Shown here piece by piece: positions 15,595 through 26,494 of a stretch of DNA of 55,473 nt. The notes under the pieces were generated by a model. That model made no database searches, was not told the DNA's origin, and worked only from the letters and a program-made list of their open reading frames with translations. This stretch comes from an uncultured Clostridiaceae bacterium. GTDB taxonomy: Bacteria; Bacillota; Clostridia; Lachnospirales; Lachnospiraceae. A program made the position numbers and the translations under genes. Within the stretch, counting starts at the first letter, position 1; every line of letters starts with the position of its first letter. Location of the stretch: the NCBI GenBank assembly GCA_947177415.1, contig CAMWUK010000013.1, positions 1 to 55,473 of the forward strand, written 5' to 3'.

Positions 15595-16182
15595 CTATCT
15601 TTCTACTACCTGTGACGTATTTGAGAAATATCCTTTTTCATTGGCTACAGTTACTAAAACTACGCCTGAAAAACCAACACGCACTTTACCTGCATCCCCT
15701 GTATCAACATCATCCTGCAATGTACGGCTAGTATTCATTGATCCATTAAGTTTTTTATTAAACGAGTCACTATAGTAAGTTGTCGGAAACAAATAGCTTG
15801 TACTTTTTACATAAGCATTCCCTGTAACTTTACTCATAGGCTCATCTGCAGAAATTGTAAAATACAGCCGTCCTGTATCATCATTCCAATCATTGAAGCC
15901 CAAATGGAATACTGCCCATTCCAATTCTCCGTCTGCCGTAGCCATGGGTTGCGGAATAGATGCAATATCCGTATCGTAATAAACTGTCTGCTCAAATGTT
16001 CCATCTTCATTTTTTGTCAATACAACTGTCACTCCATCCGACAACTGCTCTGGTGTAACTTCAATGTCATCAATCTCAATGACTTGACTCTCCACTGCCA
16101 TAGTTGATGTTGCAGGAGCAAGAGTGCCAAACATAATAGCTACTGCAGATAATGTTGAAATTATAATCTTTTTAAGTTTCAT
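15595..16182 (-). CDS. Predicted secreted protein, 195 aa
   Basis: Signal peptide of ~29 residues ending STMA/VE. The mature protein has an acidic N-terminal part (EIDDIEVTPEQLSDGV), a central W/F-rich segment (LEWAVFHLGFNDWNDD) and a beta-rich C-terminal half (GKVRVGFSGVVLVTVANEK). No cysteine, no anchor. Not a family I recognise. Controlled by LytTR-type site g about 120 nt upstream; the leader between contains an inverted repeat (GATTATAA/TTATAATC near 16225-16252) that could affect mRNA stability. Confidence 0.72.
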   Translation of the reverse strand: MKLKKIIISTLSAVAIMFGTLAPATSTMAVESQVIEIDDIEVTPEQLSDGVTVVLTKNEDGTFEQTVYYDTDIASIPQPMATADGELEWAVFHLGFNDWNDDTGRLYFTISADEPMSKVTGNAYVKSTSYLFPTTYYSDSFNKKLNGSMNTSRTLQDDVDTGDAGKVRVGFSGVVLVTVANEKGYFSNTSQVVER

Positions 16183-16301
16183 AGTCCATTTCCTCCTTTT
16201 TAAATGAAATTGTTGTTAGTTATTTGATTATAACAAATAATTTTCATTATAATCACTTATAAGTCTTTTATATATGCCTGCATAATAAAACTCACAAGAA
16301 A

Positions 16302-16369
16302 ATCATAACAAATTTAAACATAATATCAATATCCCTTGCAGAATGTGTCCCATTTTTGCAGAAAACGAC
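16302..16369 (-). promoter_or_regulatory. LytTR-type promoter (site g) for 16182 gene
   Basis: GCAGAATGTG at 16338 and GCAGAAAACG at 16358 (20-bp period). -35 TTGATA (16324-16329), 16 bp, -10 TATGAT (16302-16307). It is the outermost site, only about 15 nt from the terminator that ends the conjugation operon. Confidence 0.75.
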
Positions 16370-16384
16370 CAACAAAGCAAAAAA

Positions 16385-16421
16385 ATCCTCTTGAATCAAA
16401 CCTAAGTTCAATTCAGGAGGA
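16385..16421 (-). terminator. Terminator of the conjugation operon
   Basis: TCCTC-ctGAAT ... ATTC-aaGAGGA stem followed leftward by seven T. It lies 10 nt after the stop of the last backbone gene and marks the edge between backbone and AT-rich cargo island. Confidence 0.78.
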
Positions 16422-16430
16422 CTTCTTTCT

Positions 16431-17327
16431 CTATCGACTTTTTCCGCTCTTTACAGGCACATTCTTTATTACGTTATCCTTAGTCATTGCCTTCTCTGCT
16501 TCCTTTTGGTGTGCCTCAAAATCCTCTGCTCCATACTGGAACTCTGGCTCTGCCACCCTTGCAAGTTCAGCCGGATTTACAGCCTCCATGTCGCCAATAC
16601 TGCCTTTTTCCCATTCTGCCTTATCCAGCCGCTGTTTTCTTATATCTGTAGAAAACAGTTCCGTCTTTTCTATGGCAGCATCCGCATAATCCAAGATACC
16701 GGACAACAGTTTCCTCTTTGCCTGAAAGGGCTTCTTTAGCAGCTCTGTTTTTGATAATGTCTTCTCCTTGTATTCCTTTTCCGGCTTATCTGCGAAAGTA
16801 CGAAAAGTATTTGCAATTATGTGCCCTGCTTCTCGCATCCCCATACCCAAAGCATCTATCTTGCCAATGCTTTTATCCACATCTGCTATAGACGCTTGTA
16901 AATTCTGTCGGATATTTTGCAGCTTTTCCCTAATTCCGAGAAACTCTGACACTCTGTTTAAGGCAGCTTTCCCTCTCTGTTTTGTCTCTGCTACAATCTC
17001 CGCAGTCTTTGCCCTAACCTCTGTTTTGACTTCAAGTATCTGATTCTTCAGCTTCTGGTACTGCTGTTCCAGCTTATCTGTCATGCCAGATAAGGTCTCC
17101 CGCACTGTTTTTCTTTCCTGCACGCCCTTAAGCTCCGCAAACTGCTTTCGGACATTTATGAGTTCCTCCAAGACTGCATCCATTTTCTGTTCCATACCGT
17201 CAATGTATGCTGCCATTTCAAATACATTATTAGCTGCCTCTTTCTGCTGATTCTGATTCAACAAGTCTATAAGTTCTTTTATAATCCGGTCTTTTGTCAT
17301 TTTTACACTGTTTGTTGTCTGCTCCAT
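16431..17327 (-). CDS. Coiled-coil ICE protein, DUF6674-like
   Basis: 298 residues, strongly helical, Lys/Glu/Gln-rich with long heptad stretches (about 45-150), no membrane segment. The C-terminal FQYGAEDFEAHQ is reminiscent of the YVYGAEDGR ending of the 38880-39110 protein and the LIYGTEPKR ending of the 44867-45862 protein, a tail theme in this element. I recall DUF6674 for such proteins but cannot confirm it. AAGGAG precedes the ATG. Last gene of the backbone operon. Confidence 0.7.
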   Translation of the reverse strand: MEQTTNSVKMTKDRIIKELIDLLNQNQQKEAANNVFEMAAYIDGMEQKMDAVLEELINVRKQFAELKGVQERKTVRETLSGMTDKLEQQYQKLKNQILEVKTEVRAKTAEIVAETKQRGKAALNRVSEFLGIREKLQNIRQNLQASIADVDKSIGKIDALGMGMREAGHIIANTFRTFADKPEKEYKEKTLSKTELLKKPFQAKRKLLSGILDYADAAIEKTELFSTDIRKQRLDKAEWEKGSIGDMEAVNPAELARVAEPEFQYGAEDFEAHQKEAEKAMTKDNVIKNVPVKSGKSR

Positions 17328-17443
17328 TTCCTTCTCCTTTCCCCGCCAGACATTTTCCCATGCCTGACGGATATATAATTTTAACTGTTTTTAGCGTAAG
17401 GAAGTCTCCTGCTTCTATCTGCCTCTTTTTTATCTGCTAAACA

Positions 17444-18136
17444 TTATCGAAATGGTGTATCCCCGTCTGGTGCCTCCTGCCACCTTTCATCCTTACCTGC
17501 CGCTTTCCCATTTTTCTCTGACTTTTCCGAAGTATGCTGCTTTTCCTGTCCTTCCTTTGCCAGCTCGTATGCTTCTGTAACCGCACCATACAGTTTCTCA
17601 CGAAATGCCTTTGTTACCGGATAACAGATATCCTGATACTCGCTCTTTCCACTCTCGCCTGCCTGTTTTGCCTTATAAGACGGCATTGCCACAAACAGTC
17701 CGTTCCTGCCTTCTAACAGGGACACATTGTTTATCACAAATGCATCTGCCAGATAAACTCTGGCAAGCCCACGGATATTGCTTCCTTCCCTCTCAAATGG
17801 TGTCACTTTCACATTAAAGTCAATCGGTTCTTTCTTCTCATCCTTTCCGATATTGACTTTTGTATGTTCACCGGGTTCTAAGGTATCAAAGGCATCCAGA
17901 ATCGTGCCATAAAGTTCCTCCCGAAACTCTTTTGTGATTGGATTGCACACATCCTTGTAATCTTCATCGCCCCTTCTTGTTGCATAGCGTGGCATGGATA
18001 CAAATATGTTTTCCTCCTTCCCCTCTACAACAGCGATATTGCTTACCTTAAAGCAACCATTGAATACCACGTTTACAAATCCCCGAATATTACCCGATGG
18101 ATTCTCCAGCCTGCTTACATTTACTTCATATCTCAT
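17444..18136 (-). CDS. Tandem SpoVG-domain protein
   Basis: 230 residues from the ATG at 18136 (GGAGG upstream; the longer frame to 18238 lacks a site). Two copies of the SpoVG fold: about 1-95 (IRGFVNVVFNGCFKVSNIAV ... FVSMPRY ... ITKEFREELYGTI) and about 105-200 (IRGLARVYLADAFVINNVSL ... FVAMPSY ... VTKAFREKLYGAV). SpoVG is an ~90-residue nucleic-acid-binding regulator, so a fused pair is twice normal length. The C-terminal 30 residues are charged and disordered. Possible regulator of ICE mRNA or DNA. Confidence 0.85.
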   Translation of the reverse strand: MRYEVNVSRLENPSGNIRGFVNVVFNGCFKVSNIAVVEGKEENIFVSMPRYATRRGDEDYKDVCNPITKEFREELYGTILDAFDTLEPGEHTKVNIGKDEKKEPIDFNVKVTPFEREGSNIRGLARVYLADAFVINNVSLLEGRNGLFVAMPSYKAKQAGESGKSEYQDICYPVTKAFREKLYGAVTEAYELAKEGQEKQHTSEKSEKNGKAAGKDERWQEAPDGDTPFR

Positions 18137-18204
18137 AACATCCTCCATTCTGCCGCCCTTTATGGCGGTTCCAATCTGTACACCTTCCCGTACCATTAAA
18201 ATAG

Positions 18205-18576
18205 TTACTCTGTTTCCTCCGGTCTGCACAGCACACATTCCATATTCTCTATGGCTGAAATCTCATGCCTGCCCCGAAGCCAGTTTGCAAGGCTTATCAC
18301 AAAACCGTCCTGCTCATAATACAGCCAGCCATCCTGACCGTTTTCCCGAATCAGTGTGATAGAAAAGTCCGGCATAAACTCCTGCTCCTTTTCGTCATAC
18401 ACCAGAAAAGCCCCCTCATGCAGACATAAATCCAATGCAGGAATATATACCCACCAGCCACAGCAAATAATCTGGTATTCTTCATCCCCCTCCACCAGTT
18501 CATCCGGTATGTCAAGTAATTCCTCCATCTCTGTCACAATGTCCTCAATCTCGCCCAGCTTGTACTGGCTGTCCAT
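18205..18576 (-). CDS. Hypothetical acidic protein, ~123 aa
   Basis: Start at the third ATG (18576), 8 nt after GGGGG; the gene overlaps the end of the sortase gene by 32 nt. Acidic, with an N-terminal helix (EIEDIVTEMEELLDI) and a beta-rich body containing CCGWWVYIPALDLCLHEGAF and DGWLYYEQDGFV. No family recognised. Its position between sortase and SpoVG-like genes suggests a small ICE accessory protein. Confidence 0.65.
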   Translation of the reverse strand: MDSQYKLGEIEDIVTEMEELLDIPDELVEGDEEYQIICCGWWVYIPALDLCLHEGAFLVYDEKEQEFMPDFSITLIRENGQDGWLYYEQDGFVISLANWLRGRHEISAIENMECVLCRPEETE

Positions 18577-19171
18577 CTGCATCACCCCCTTCCGTCACCG
18601 GAACGCATTTTACCACAAACCGCCTTGTCCCATGACTTGCACAGGTAAACAGTGTCAGAATCTCATCTTCTGATTCTTCTGTTACCCATTCATCATAGGG
18701 GCTTACCACCCGCATCTCTTGTGCCATGTACTCATGCGTTATCCTCTTTTTATTTGTGAGCTTTACCCTTGTCCCTGCCTCTATGTTGCCAAGATAGGTA
18801 AAGTAGACACCCCTTCTGCTTCCGTTATGCCCGGCTAGGACACAGTTACCTTTGCCGCATAATCCGGCTGTCTCTGTCATGTGTCCGATACCTTCATTAA
18901 GCTGTGTATTTCCTGTTCCCTCAAAAATGGGATATTTGATATTCAAGTCCGGTATTTCAATAATCCCGATAACATCCTCTTTCGATAATAAGGAGAATTT
19001 CTCCTTGGAGTCTTTCTTTTTATCAGTCTTTTCCTCATGTTCTTCCTCCTCAAATTCTTTGACATACATCTGTGTGTCCTGCTCCCGACGCATACGGAGC
19101 AGAAAGGGGATTACCACAATGGCAATCCCCAGCAAAATAAAACATACTGCACTTCTTCCGTTTTTCCTCAT
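18545..19171 (-). CDS. Sortase, transpeptidase for LPXTG proteins
   Basis: 208 residues: one N-terminal membrane helix (~8-24), a charged linker, then the sortase barrel. The catalytic His is in LAGHNGSRRG (~115), the catalytic Cys in LTLFTCASHG (~178) and the Arg in TRRFVV (~184), the TLxTC...R order of the family. The subclass looks closer to D than B. The likely substrate is the LPQTG adhesin at 45958-50661 in the same element. AAGGAG lies 5 nt before the ATG. Confidence 0.88.
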   Translation of the reverse strand: MRKNGRSAVCFILLGIAIVVIPFLLRMRREQDTQMYVKEFEEEEHEEKTDKKKDSKEKFSLLSKEDVIGIIEIPDLNIKYPIFEGTGNTQLNEGIGHMTETAGLCGKGNCVLAGHNGSRRGVYFTYLGNIEAGTRVKLTNKKRITHEYMAQEMRVVSPYDEWVTEESEDEILTLFTCASHGTRRFVVKCVPVTEGGDADGQPVQAGRD

Positions 19172-19193
19172 CGGCTCTCCTTTCTTTCCTCAA

Positions 19194-22100
19194 CTATATA
19201 CAAATTCCTCCCTCTGCTACATAGCCTTCCCTGTCCGGTTCTGCCACATAGCCAGAAACCTCCCTTTCTTCCTGTGGGTACCAGTAACTGTCCGTCGGCG
19301 TTACCTGCTGTTCCTGCGTTTCTTCCTGCCCGGTCTGCTCTTTCTCTGCTTCCACCGGCTTATTCTCCAAATCAAGCTGTGTATTGAGTTCAAACTGGCG
19401 GTGCAGTTTTTCTTTCAGCTCTGCTTCATGCTGGAACGGCTTTTCATACTCTGCCTTTGCCTGCTCCATATCACGCTCATACTGTTCCAGTCTCTTCTCC
19501 AGAAATTCAATATTGCCCTGAAGCCCGTTAAAAAGGTTCTCTATTTTTACCATGCTCCCCACCGGGGAAGTGGAATAATCCGTTTTATACTCCGTCTTTC
19601 CCCGAAGTACCAGATAATCCGCTCCCATAAAGTTTTTTTCCACCAGCAGGGTAAAGCCCCGGTACTCCCCGATTTCACCGATTGTACCTGTCTTTACCCC
19701 GCCAGCCGCCTTTAACATGGCGGTGCCTCCCTCCACACGCTCTGTATATTTCACTCCGCCTATGGTAATGGCAAACTCCGTCTCCACAGGCAATAACAAC
19801 TGTTCATCCCTTACCTTTACATCCGCATGGACACAGGACAGCTTTGCCTTTGCCGCCGCTATGAGTTTTGGAAACTTGACCATAAACTGGTCCTGCAGGC
19901 TGTAATGCTGGCTGTCATAAGATGCTTTTAACATTTTTAACCGCTGCACATCATTGTCAATCTGCATCTTTTCCTTAATCAGCGGATTGCCTGTGGCTAC
20001 CGCCTTAATCTCCGCATAACTTAACGTTGCCTCGTCAATATCCTCACAGATTCTTGCCACTGCCTTGCTTGTCATAACCTGCGAAATAAACCGCTGCTTA
20101 TTCTCCACAAGGCTCCAGCTGTAGGCATCAAATGTCCCTTTTGTCACATAACGGTAAACTGCAACTTCACTGTTCTCATTGCCCTGCCGCAGCCCTCTCC
20201 CTTCCCTCTGCTCAATGCTGGAAGGTTTCCAGGGGCAATCTACATGATGCATTGCTACAAGGTGCGTCTGCACGTTTACCCCAGTTCCGCACTTATCGGT
20301 GGAGCCAATCAGTACCTTTTTTGCCCCTGTCCTCATTTCCCGGAACAGATTTTCTTTGGCGGTATCCGTTTTGGCATCATGGATATAAGCAATTTCCTCT
20401 GCCGGAATCCCCTTCTCTACCAGTTTTGTCTTGATATAGTTGTAAACATCAAAGGAGCCTGTCATTCCCTCCGGATTCCATGCTCCCTTTGGTGTCCCAA
20501 TGTCTGAAAAAATAAGCTGTGTCCCGATAATTCCCTGCTCTTTCGCTTTTCGGTACTCTGCCATGACATTAGCGACCACTTTATTCAATTTCCCTTCCGG
20601 ATTGTCCGGTGCATCCGCATCCAGAAGCCTTGCATCTGTTCCCAGCAGCCTTGCCTCATGGGTAATCTTTAGGAAATTATCTACACTCGGATCAACATTT
20701 CCATTACGGATTGCCTCTGCCCGTTTCACAAAATCCTCCATAACCTGCTTCACATACCAGTCCGGTTCTGAATCAACAATGATATATTTCCCATCCCGGA
20801 GTGTCGGAATATCCAAGTCTAACATATCCCTTGTCTGGATATCTGCCACCTCTTTATACAGGTTCATGAGTTCCGGCAGATTGGTAAATTTATTAAACCT
20901 TGTCTTAAACCGGAAGCCGCTGCCTTCCACCGTCAGCTCCAACGCCGTTGTCTGTTCCCCGAAATTTGCTGCCCAACTGTCAAAGTGATATATCCCCATC
21001 TGCTCTAAAGTGTCTTTCTGCAAAAAGGACTGCATGACATACATCTCACACATCGTATTGCTGATGGGAGTTCCCGTAGCAAATACAATTCCCCTGCCAC
21101 CGTTTAATTCATTGATATATTCGCATTTTAAGAACATATCCATTGCCCTCTGGCTGCCGCTTCCGGTAATGCCCGCCACATTCATTTTACTGAATATGGC
21201 GAGATTTTTGAACGCATGTGCTTCATCCACCATAATACTGTCAATGCCGAGTTCCTCAAAAGTTATTAGGTCATCCTTGCGTCCCTCGTCTGTCATTTTC
21301 TTTAGCTGTTCCTCCAGAGTTTTTTTCTGCCTCTCCATCTGCTTAATCGTCCACCGTTCCTGATTGCGTTCTTTCATCTCTGCAATCGCATAGCTGATTG
21401 TATCAATCTGCCGGTTTAGCATCGCCTGTTTTCTCTCCTGCGACACCGGCACTTTTTCAAATTGGGAATGCGACATAACAATACAGTCATAATCCCCTGT
21501 GGCTATTCTGGAAATAAACTGCTTTCTCCTGCTTTTTTCAAAATCCCTCTCTGTAGCCACAAGGATATTTGCAGATGGGTACAGCCGCAGAAACTCACTG
21601 GCTGTCTGCCCGATTAAGGATTTTGGCACAACCATGACGGTCTTATTTGCAAGTCCCAGACGCTTCTGCTCCATGCAGGCTGCCATCATCTCAAAACTTT
21701 TTCCGGCACCCACACAATGGGCAAGCAATGTATTCCCACCCATTAGAACCCTTGCCACCGCATTTGCCTGATGGGGGTTTAAGTGGATATCCGGGTTCAT
21801 CCCCGGAAACTGTAAATGGCTGCCGTCATATTCCCGGAGCCGCACATTATTGAATGTTTCATTGTAATAATCCACATATTTATTCCTTCTCTCCGGCTCT
21901 GCAAAAATCCATTCCTTAAAGGCTTCCTGTATCTGGTTCTGCTTTTCCCTTGCAAGCATCGTCTCCTTCTGGTTGACCTCATAATGATACTTTCCATCCC
22001 CGTCCTCTATCCGGTCACGCACTGTTATTGTCCGAAGGTTTAAGGTATTCTCAAAAATCGTATAAGCATCCATCCTCTCGGTTCCATAGGTTTTTGTGGC

Positions 22101-25100
22101 TGCTACGGATTGCTTATCCAGCGACTTATTTTCAATAAACCATTCCATATTGTACTTATTCAGGTGTACCTGTATACCAGAAGTATACCATTGTGTACGG
22201 ACAGCCCTTGCCCTTCTCGGTGTATTTAAGAATTCATAGATAAATGTTTCATAGTCCTGCGGCTCAATCCATGTTGTGCCAATCCGCACATCAATCTCGG
22301 AAGCATCCAAATCTTTCGGCTGTACTTTCTCCAGAGCTGCCACATTATCGGCAAACAGTTCCGGTTTTTCACTGGCGAAGGCTTTGGCAGCACGCAGCTT
22401 ATCCCTGACATTACCCGACAGATATTCATCGGCTGCTTCCCATCCCGCATCCGGATTGTTTTCGTTGTAGGAAACCGGATTTAAGAAAATAATACCTTTT
22501 AATTCCTCTATCATTTTCGCCCTCTGAAGTTCCTTAGTCAGCTTTTCAGAAAATCCAATATCCTCCGCTGATACCTCCTGCCCTGCTGTTCCCTTCCTTT
22601 CCTCATTCTCCTTCGTTGCCACGTCTTTTTTCATGTCACTGATATCCGGTTCGTAAATGCTTAACATAAACGGGATATTTACACCATTAAACTCATTGAT
22701 GGAAATGTTCAGTGCTTCCACTGCTGTTTCCACACTCTCTATGTTCTCCTTTGCCTTTATCGTCTGCTTTGTGAACATATCTGCCTTTGTAACAATGCCG
22801 TCCTCATCCACCATCTCCAGCGAACAGAGCAGAGGATAATCCCCATCATCCCGGAACGCTCTTGCATTTGCCTGTGATGTAAGATACCCATATTTTTTCA
22901 CATAGGAATCGTATGTGTCATTCAGCTTTTCCTGCCCTTCCTTTAACTCTGCCTCATTACAGCCTTCATACTGTATTTTAATGAGGTGTCTGACTGCACC
23001 CCTTATGGCATCCATACCCTTAATACGCTCCACAGCCTTATCCCCCATTTCCTGCACATACATCCGGGAATCTTTGCGGTAATACAATTTGCCGTCCACG
23101 AATGTATAGGTAAAATTCTTTACATCAGGATCGGTTGGGATATATTCCTCTGCCTGTTCCTTCTGCTCCATTTTCTGCTCAAAAGAAGCCAGTTCTGCAT
23201 GGATATTTTCTACCGCATCCTGCAATGCCTGATACATGGAAAAATTTTCCTCCCGATTGACACAGATGGTATAGTTGGAATTTTCGCCAAACCTTCCCTT
23301 GTCATACTCCATCTTCCCTAACATCATTTCCGGGTGTTCGGCAAAATAACTGTTTACCGGAATGCCATCCTCTGTCATGCCAAGGTGTATCCAGTCCGGC
23401 TCTGCCGTAATCTTACGCTCCCGCTTCTGGAAAAATAAAATATCACTGGTTACTTCCGTTCCGGCATTTCCCTTAAATGCCGTATTGGGAAGCCGTATAG
23501 CTCCAACCAGTTCCGCACTCTGTGCAAGGTATCTTCTGACACTGCTGTTTTGCTTATCCAATGTCCCTTTTGTTGTAACAACTGCCACAATACCACCGGG
23601 ACGAACAATATCAATGGATTTTGCGATGAAATAATCATGTATCTTAAATTCCTGCGGGTTATGCTTTTTGTCATACACCTTAAAATCCCCAAACGGAACA
23701 TTGCCCACGACTACATCAAAGAAATTATCTTCAAACGCTGCATCCTCAAATCCTTTGATATGAATATCTGCCTCCGGATAAAGCTGTTTGGCAATCCTGC
23801 CGCTGATACTGTCCTTTTCCACTCCATATAATCTGCTGTCTGCCATGCTCTCTGGCAGGCTTCCAAAGAAATTTCCAATGCCCACACTCGGCTCCAGAAT
23901 ATTCCCTTTCTGAAAACCGAACTTTGCCAGTGCCGCATAAATGGCACTGGTAACTTCCGGCGGGGTGTAAAAGGCATTTGTAACGGTTTCCCTTGCTGCC
24001 CGGTATTCACTTTCCGTCAGAAGTTCCTTTAACTGTTTGTATTCCTTATTCCAGCTATCGTTTGTTTCATCAAATGCCTGTGAAATTCCACCCCAGCCTA
24101 CATATTTTGCCAATATTTCCTGTTCCTCTGGTGTGGCATTTCTTTCGGCATCCTCAATTTTTTTCAAAGTATGGATAGCATCCACATTCCACTGGAACCT
24201 TGTCTTTGCCCCGGCAGATTCTGTGGACAGGGTACGGATACGGTAATTTTCCGTTTCCTCCTGCTGCTTTTCGTAGCGTTCATCGGCAATCCGGCGGTCT
24301 GCTTCCAATATTTCCTCAATCTCATCATCTGTCAGTTCATGCTGTTCTTCCTCTACCTCCCAGTATTCACCGTCAATGATATCTTCCCTGTCATCATCTA
24401 AAAGCTCGTCCATGCTGACATGCGGGGTATAATACTCTCCTGTCAGTATCAATGCCCCAATTTCTGCCTCCACTGACTTCCAGCTAAGATATCCCTCTTT
24501 TTCACCTTCCGCATCCCGCCATTGCAGACGGATTCCCTTTGAATGAAAGGTGTCATAACCATGCAGCCCGTAGCCCTCAAGAGGCCAGCCGGCTCCACCG
24601 GTCCCATACTCTTTTTGTATCCGTTTTGCCCTTTCCTTCGGCTCGGAAATGTCCTGAAAGATTTCATATATCCTCTGTTTTCCATTCTGAAACCCGCTGC
24701 CCCGCATAAGCGTCTGCACCACATACTCATGGGGAATGTTTCTCTCTTTTTTGGGGTTAAGGTAATGATATTTCCCCTGTGCCTCTGTCTGGGCAACTTC
24801 CTCGTGAAGTTGATCCATATAAGTCTTTGGTTCTGTCTGGCTGACTGATACTCCTGTCCCTGTCTGCCCCATATAATCAAAAAGAGAAGCCTGATGAAAC
24901 TCAGCTTCCCTTTGCTCCATGCCCAATGAATTTAATTCATCAAGCTCTTTATTCAATTCTGCCTGAACAGCTTCATTTAATGGTATTTGTTGATGACTTC
25001 CGCCATCACGATCTCCTCCGCTGCCCTCCGTGCCTGCTCTCTGATTTTCCACATCTCCATCGTGGAATCCTTCTGCTTTGGCTGGTGCTTTTTCAGGTAA

Positions 25101-26084
25101 GCTTTCACGGTTGCCTCCAGAAGCTGGTTCGCTTCCTCCTCCACCGGCTGTAATACTTCGTTCAGCCTGCCCATCATCTTTAACATCTGGTAACGTCCCC
25201 TGTGGTTCTGCTCCAGATATTCCATTGCCATGATGCCAAATTTCCCCAGCCGGAGCTTCTCCTGCACCGCTTCGATGTTCGGGTACAGCATCCCGTGTTC
25301 TCCCTTGTGATAACTGATTGCTAACGCCATAATGCATTCTCCTTTCTCGTTCAATCTGTGCCAGACTTTGGTTGATACTTCTAAGAACAGTGCAGGATAC
25401 GTCACATACCAGAGAACCAAGTGCGTAAATATTGTCCTCACCGGAAATATTAGCCATCAGACTTAAATCCTGTTCTTCGCTGGATAAGCTGAATCCGCAT
25501 CTCGTACCTACGGCATGGAGGATACTGTTTGTCACTAACCTCTGTACCGCAAGCTCTGGCGTTTCTTCATTATGGTCCGTTATCACACGACCTGCAAGCA
25601 TATTTAATTGTGTCATCCGCTCTGCGAAATCCTCTTTTATTATGACTCTGATCTGTCGTTTTGTAAAGGATTTTAATAAATTTAACTGCAACTTTCTGTC
25701 TGCCTTTGCAGGAATGGCAATGCCCTCAGACGTAAGATAATCCTTTAGGTTATCCCCCTCCAAATTCCAAGCCAGCCTCTGCTTTTTTCCGCCTGTATCA
25801 CCAATATCAAAAACATAACGGATATATGGCTGCAACGCTCTGGAAGGCAGGATTGCTATGCCCTTGCTTCCACGCCTTACATAACGGTCAACTTTCTTCC
25901 ATGTGTCATAATCTGCCACCAGTGTTGCCTCTGGTCTCTGTTCATATACCAGCAGGATATTCTGAAACTCATAACGGTAAAGCTGCCCAGCCATACGGCA
26001 GATATCTTTCCACACATCTTCTGACTTTGTGATATTCTCCACCGCAGCATCATATATCATCTTCGCTTTATAATTTACACTCAT
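19194..26084 (-). CDS. Giant helicase-methylase (ArdC-N/N6-MTase/SNF2)
   Basis: 2,296 residues. N-terminal ~130 residues resemble the ArdC/LtrC-like ssDNA-binding domain ([16 protein letters not shown]). After a disordered linker, a class I methylase core has the SAM motif [13 protein letters not shown] and the catalytic-type NVPFG. The helicase half has a Walker A-like [16 protein letters not shown] box MVDEAHAF, and motif [17 protein letters not shown], i.e. an SF2/SNF2-type engine. A coiled coil near 2200 leads to an acidic tail. Such giants are hallmarks of gut Firmicute ICEs and phages; roles proposed are DNA processing and anti-restriction during transfer. Confidence 0.9.
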   Translation of the reverse strand: MSVNYKAKMIYDAAVENITKSEDVWKDICRMAGQLYRYEFQNILLVYEQRPEATLVADYDTWKKVDRYVRRGSKGIAILPSRALQPYIRYVFDIGDTGGKKQRLAWNLEGDNLKDYLTSEGIAIPAKADRKLQLNLLKSFTKRQIRVIIKEDFAERMTQLNMLAGRVITDHNEETPELAVQRLVTNSILHAVGTRCGFSLSSEEQDLSLMANISGEDNIYALGSLVCDVSCTVLRSINQSLAQIERERRMHYGVSNQLSQGRTRDAVPEHRSGAGEAPAGEIWHHGNGISGAEPQGTLPDVKDDGQAERSITAGGGGSEPASGGNRESLPEKAPAKAEGFHDGDVENQRAGTEGSGGDRDGGSHQQIPLNEAVQAELNKELDELNSLGMEQREAEFHQASLFDYMGQTGTGVSVSQTEPKTYMDQLHEEVAQTEAQGKYHYLNPKKERNIPHEYVVQTLMRGSGFQNGKQRIYEIFQDISEPKERAKRIQKEYGTGGAGWPLEGYGLHGYDTFHSKGIRLQWRDAEGEKEGYLSWKSVEAEIGALILTGEYYTPHVSMDELLDDDREDIIDGEYWEVEEEQHELTDDEIEEILEADRRIADERYEKQQEETENYRIRTLSTESAGAKTRFQWNVDAIHTLKKIEDAERNATPEEQEILAKYVGWGGISQAFDETNDSWNKEYKQLKELLTESEYRAARETVTNAFYTPPEVTSAIYAALAKFGFQKGNILEPSVGIGNFFGSLPESMADSRLYGVEKDSISGRIAKQLYPEADIHIKGFEDAAFEDNFFDVVVGNVPFGDFKVYDKKHNPQEFKIHDYFIAKSIDIVRPGGIVAVVTTKGTLDKQNSSVRRYLAQSAELVGAIRLPNTAFKGNAGTEVTSDILFFQKRERKITAEPDWIHLGMTEDGIPVNSYFAEHPEMMLGKMEYDKGRFGENSNYTICVNREENFSMYQALQDAVENIHAELASFEQKMEQKEQAEEYIPTDPDVKNFTYTFVDGKLYYRKDSRMYVQEMGDKAVERIKGMDAIRGAVRHLIKIQYEGCNEAELKEGQEKLNDTYDSYVKKYGYLTSQANARAFRDDGDYPLLCSLEMVDEDGIVTKADMFTKQTIKAKENIESVETAVEALNISINEFNGVNIPFMLSIYEPDISDMKKDVATKENEERKGTAGQEVSAEDIGFSEKLTKELQRAKMIEELKGIIFLNPVSYNENNPDAGWEAADEYLSGNVRDKLRAAKAFASEKPELFADNVAALEKVQPKDLDASEIDVRIGTTWIEPQDYETFIYEFLNTPRRARAVRTQWYTSGIQVHLNKYNMEWFIENKSLDKQSVAATKTYGTERMDAYTIFENTLNLRTITVRDRIEDGDGKYHYEVNQKETMLAREKQNQIQEAFKEWIFAEPERRNKYVDYYNETFNNVRLREYDGSHLQFPGMNPDIHLNPHQANAVARVLMGGNTLLAHCVGAGKSFEMMAACMEQKRLGLANKTVMVVPKSLIGQTASEFLRLYPSANILVATERDFEKSRRKQFISRIATGDYDCIVMSHSQFEKVPVSQERKQAMLNRQIDTISYAIAEMKERNQERWTIKQMERQKKTLEEQLKKMTDEGRKDDLITFEELGIDSIMVDEAHAFKNLAIFSKMNVAGITGSGSQRAMDMFLKCEYINELNGGRGIVFATGTPISNTMCEMYVMQSFLQKDTLEQMGIYHFDSWAANFGEQTTALELTVEGSGFRFKTRFNKFTNLPELMNLYKEVADIQTRDMLDLDIPTLRDGKYIIVDSEPDWYVKQVMEDFVKRAEAIRNGNVDPSVDNFLKITHEARLLGTDARLLDADAPDNPEGKLNKVVANVMAEYRKAKEQGIIGTQLIFSDIGTPKGAWNPEGMTGSFDVYNYIKTKLVEKGIPAEEIAYIHDAKTDTAKENLFREMRTGAKKVLIGSTDKCGTGVNVQTHLVAMHHVDCPWKPSSIEQREGRGLRQGNENSEVAVYRYVTKGTFDAYSWSLVENKQRFISQVMTSKAVARICEDIDEATLSYAEIKAVATGNPLIKEKMQIDNDVQRLKMLKASYDSQHYSLQDQFMVKFPKLIAAAKAKLSCVHADVKVRDEQLLLPVETEFAITIGGVKYTERVEGGTAMLKAAGGVKTGTIGEIGEYRGFTLLVEKNFMGADYLVLRGKTEYKTDYSTSPVGSMVKIENLFNGLQGNIEFLEKRLEQYERDMEQAKAEYEKPFQHEAELKEKLHRQFELNTQLDLENKPVEAEKEQTGQEETQEQQVTPTDSYWYPQEEREVSGYVAEPDREGYVAEGGICI

Positions 26085-26121
26085 ATACCATAGTCACCTC
26101 CAAAATTAATGCCGTGCTACT

Positions 26122-26478
26122 TTATTCCTGCTCTTTCATAATCTGTGCCAGCAACTTCGCTTCCTCTTTATCCAGCTCAATTTTGGAAAAGACCGTTCCT
26201 TTCTTCTCTGCTTTTTCTGTTGCCTTTACCAGTTTCCGTCCAATCCGCAAAAGAATATAATTTCTTTTGGACTGCTCAATACTTTCCCTGAAAGGGATTG
26301 TTTCCTCCCCTGCCATCGCTTCACTGCTTATTTTTATGTCATGGTTGATTTTTTCAAGCATGGAGCGGATTTCTGTGCTATCTGTCTCCAGCACCTTTTT
26401 CGTCTCCCCGCTTTTCTCCCATTCCTTTTTTAACATTCTGACTGCATATTCCAACAGCCTTATTGTCTGATCTTTCAT
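26122..26478 (-). CDS. Hypothetical helical ICE protein, 118 aa
   Basis: Start at the ATG at 26478, preceded by GGAGG; the longer open frame to 26553 lacks a site. Nearly all helix, Lys/Glu-rich, with no membrane segment or recognised motif. Lies 38 nt upstream of the helicase-methylase gene and is probably co-translated with its neighbours. Confidence 0.6.
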   Translation of the reverse strand: MKDQTIRLLEYAVRMLKKEWEKSGETKKVLETDSTEIRSMLEKINHDIKISSEAMAGEETIPFRESIEQSKRNYILLRIGRKLVKATEKAEKKGTVFSKIELDKEEAKLLAQIMKEQE

Positions 26479-26494
26479 AAAAATCCTCCATTTC

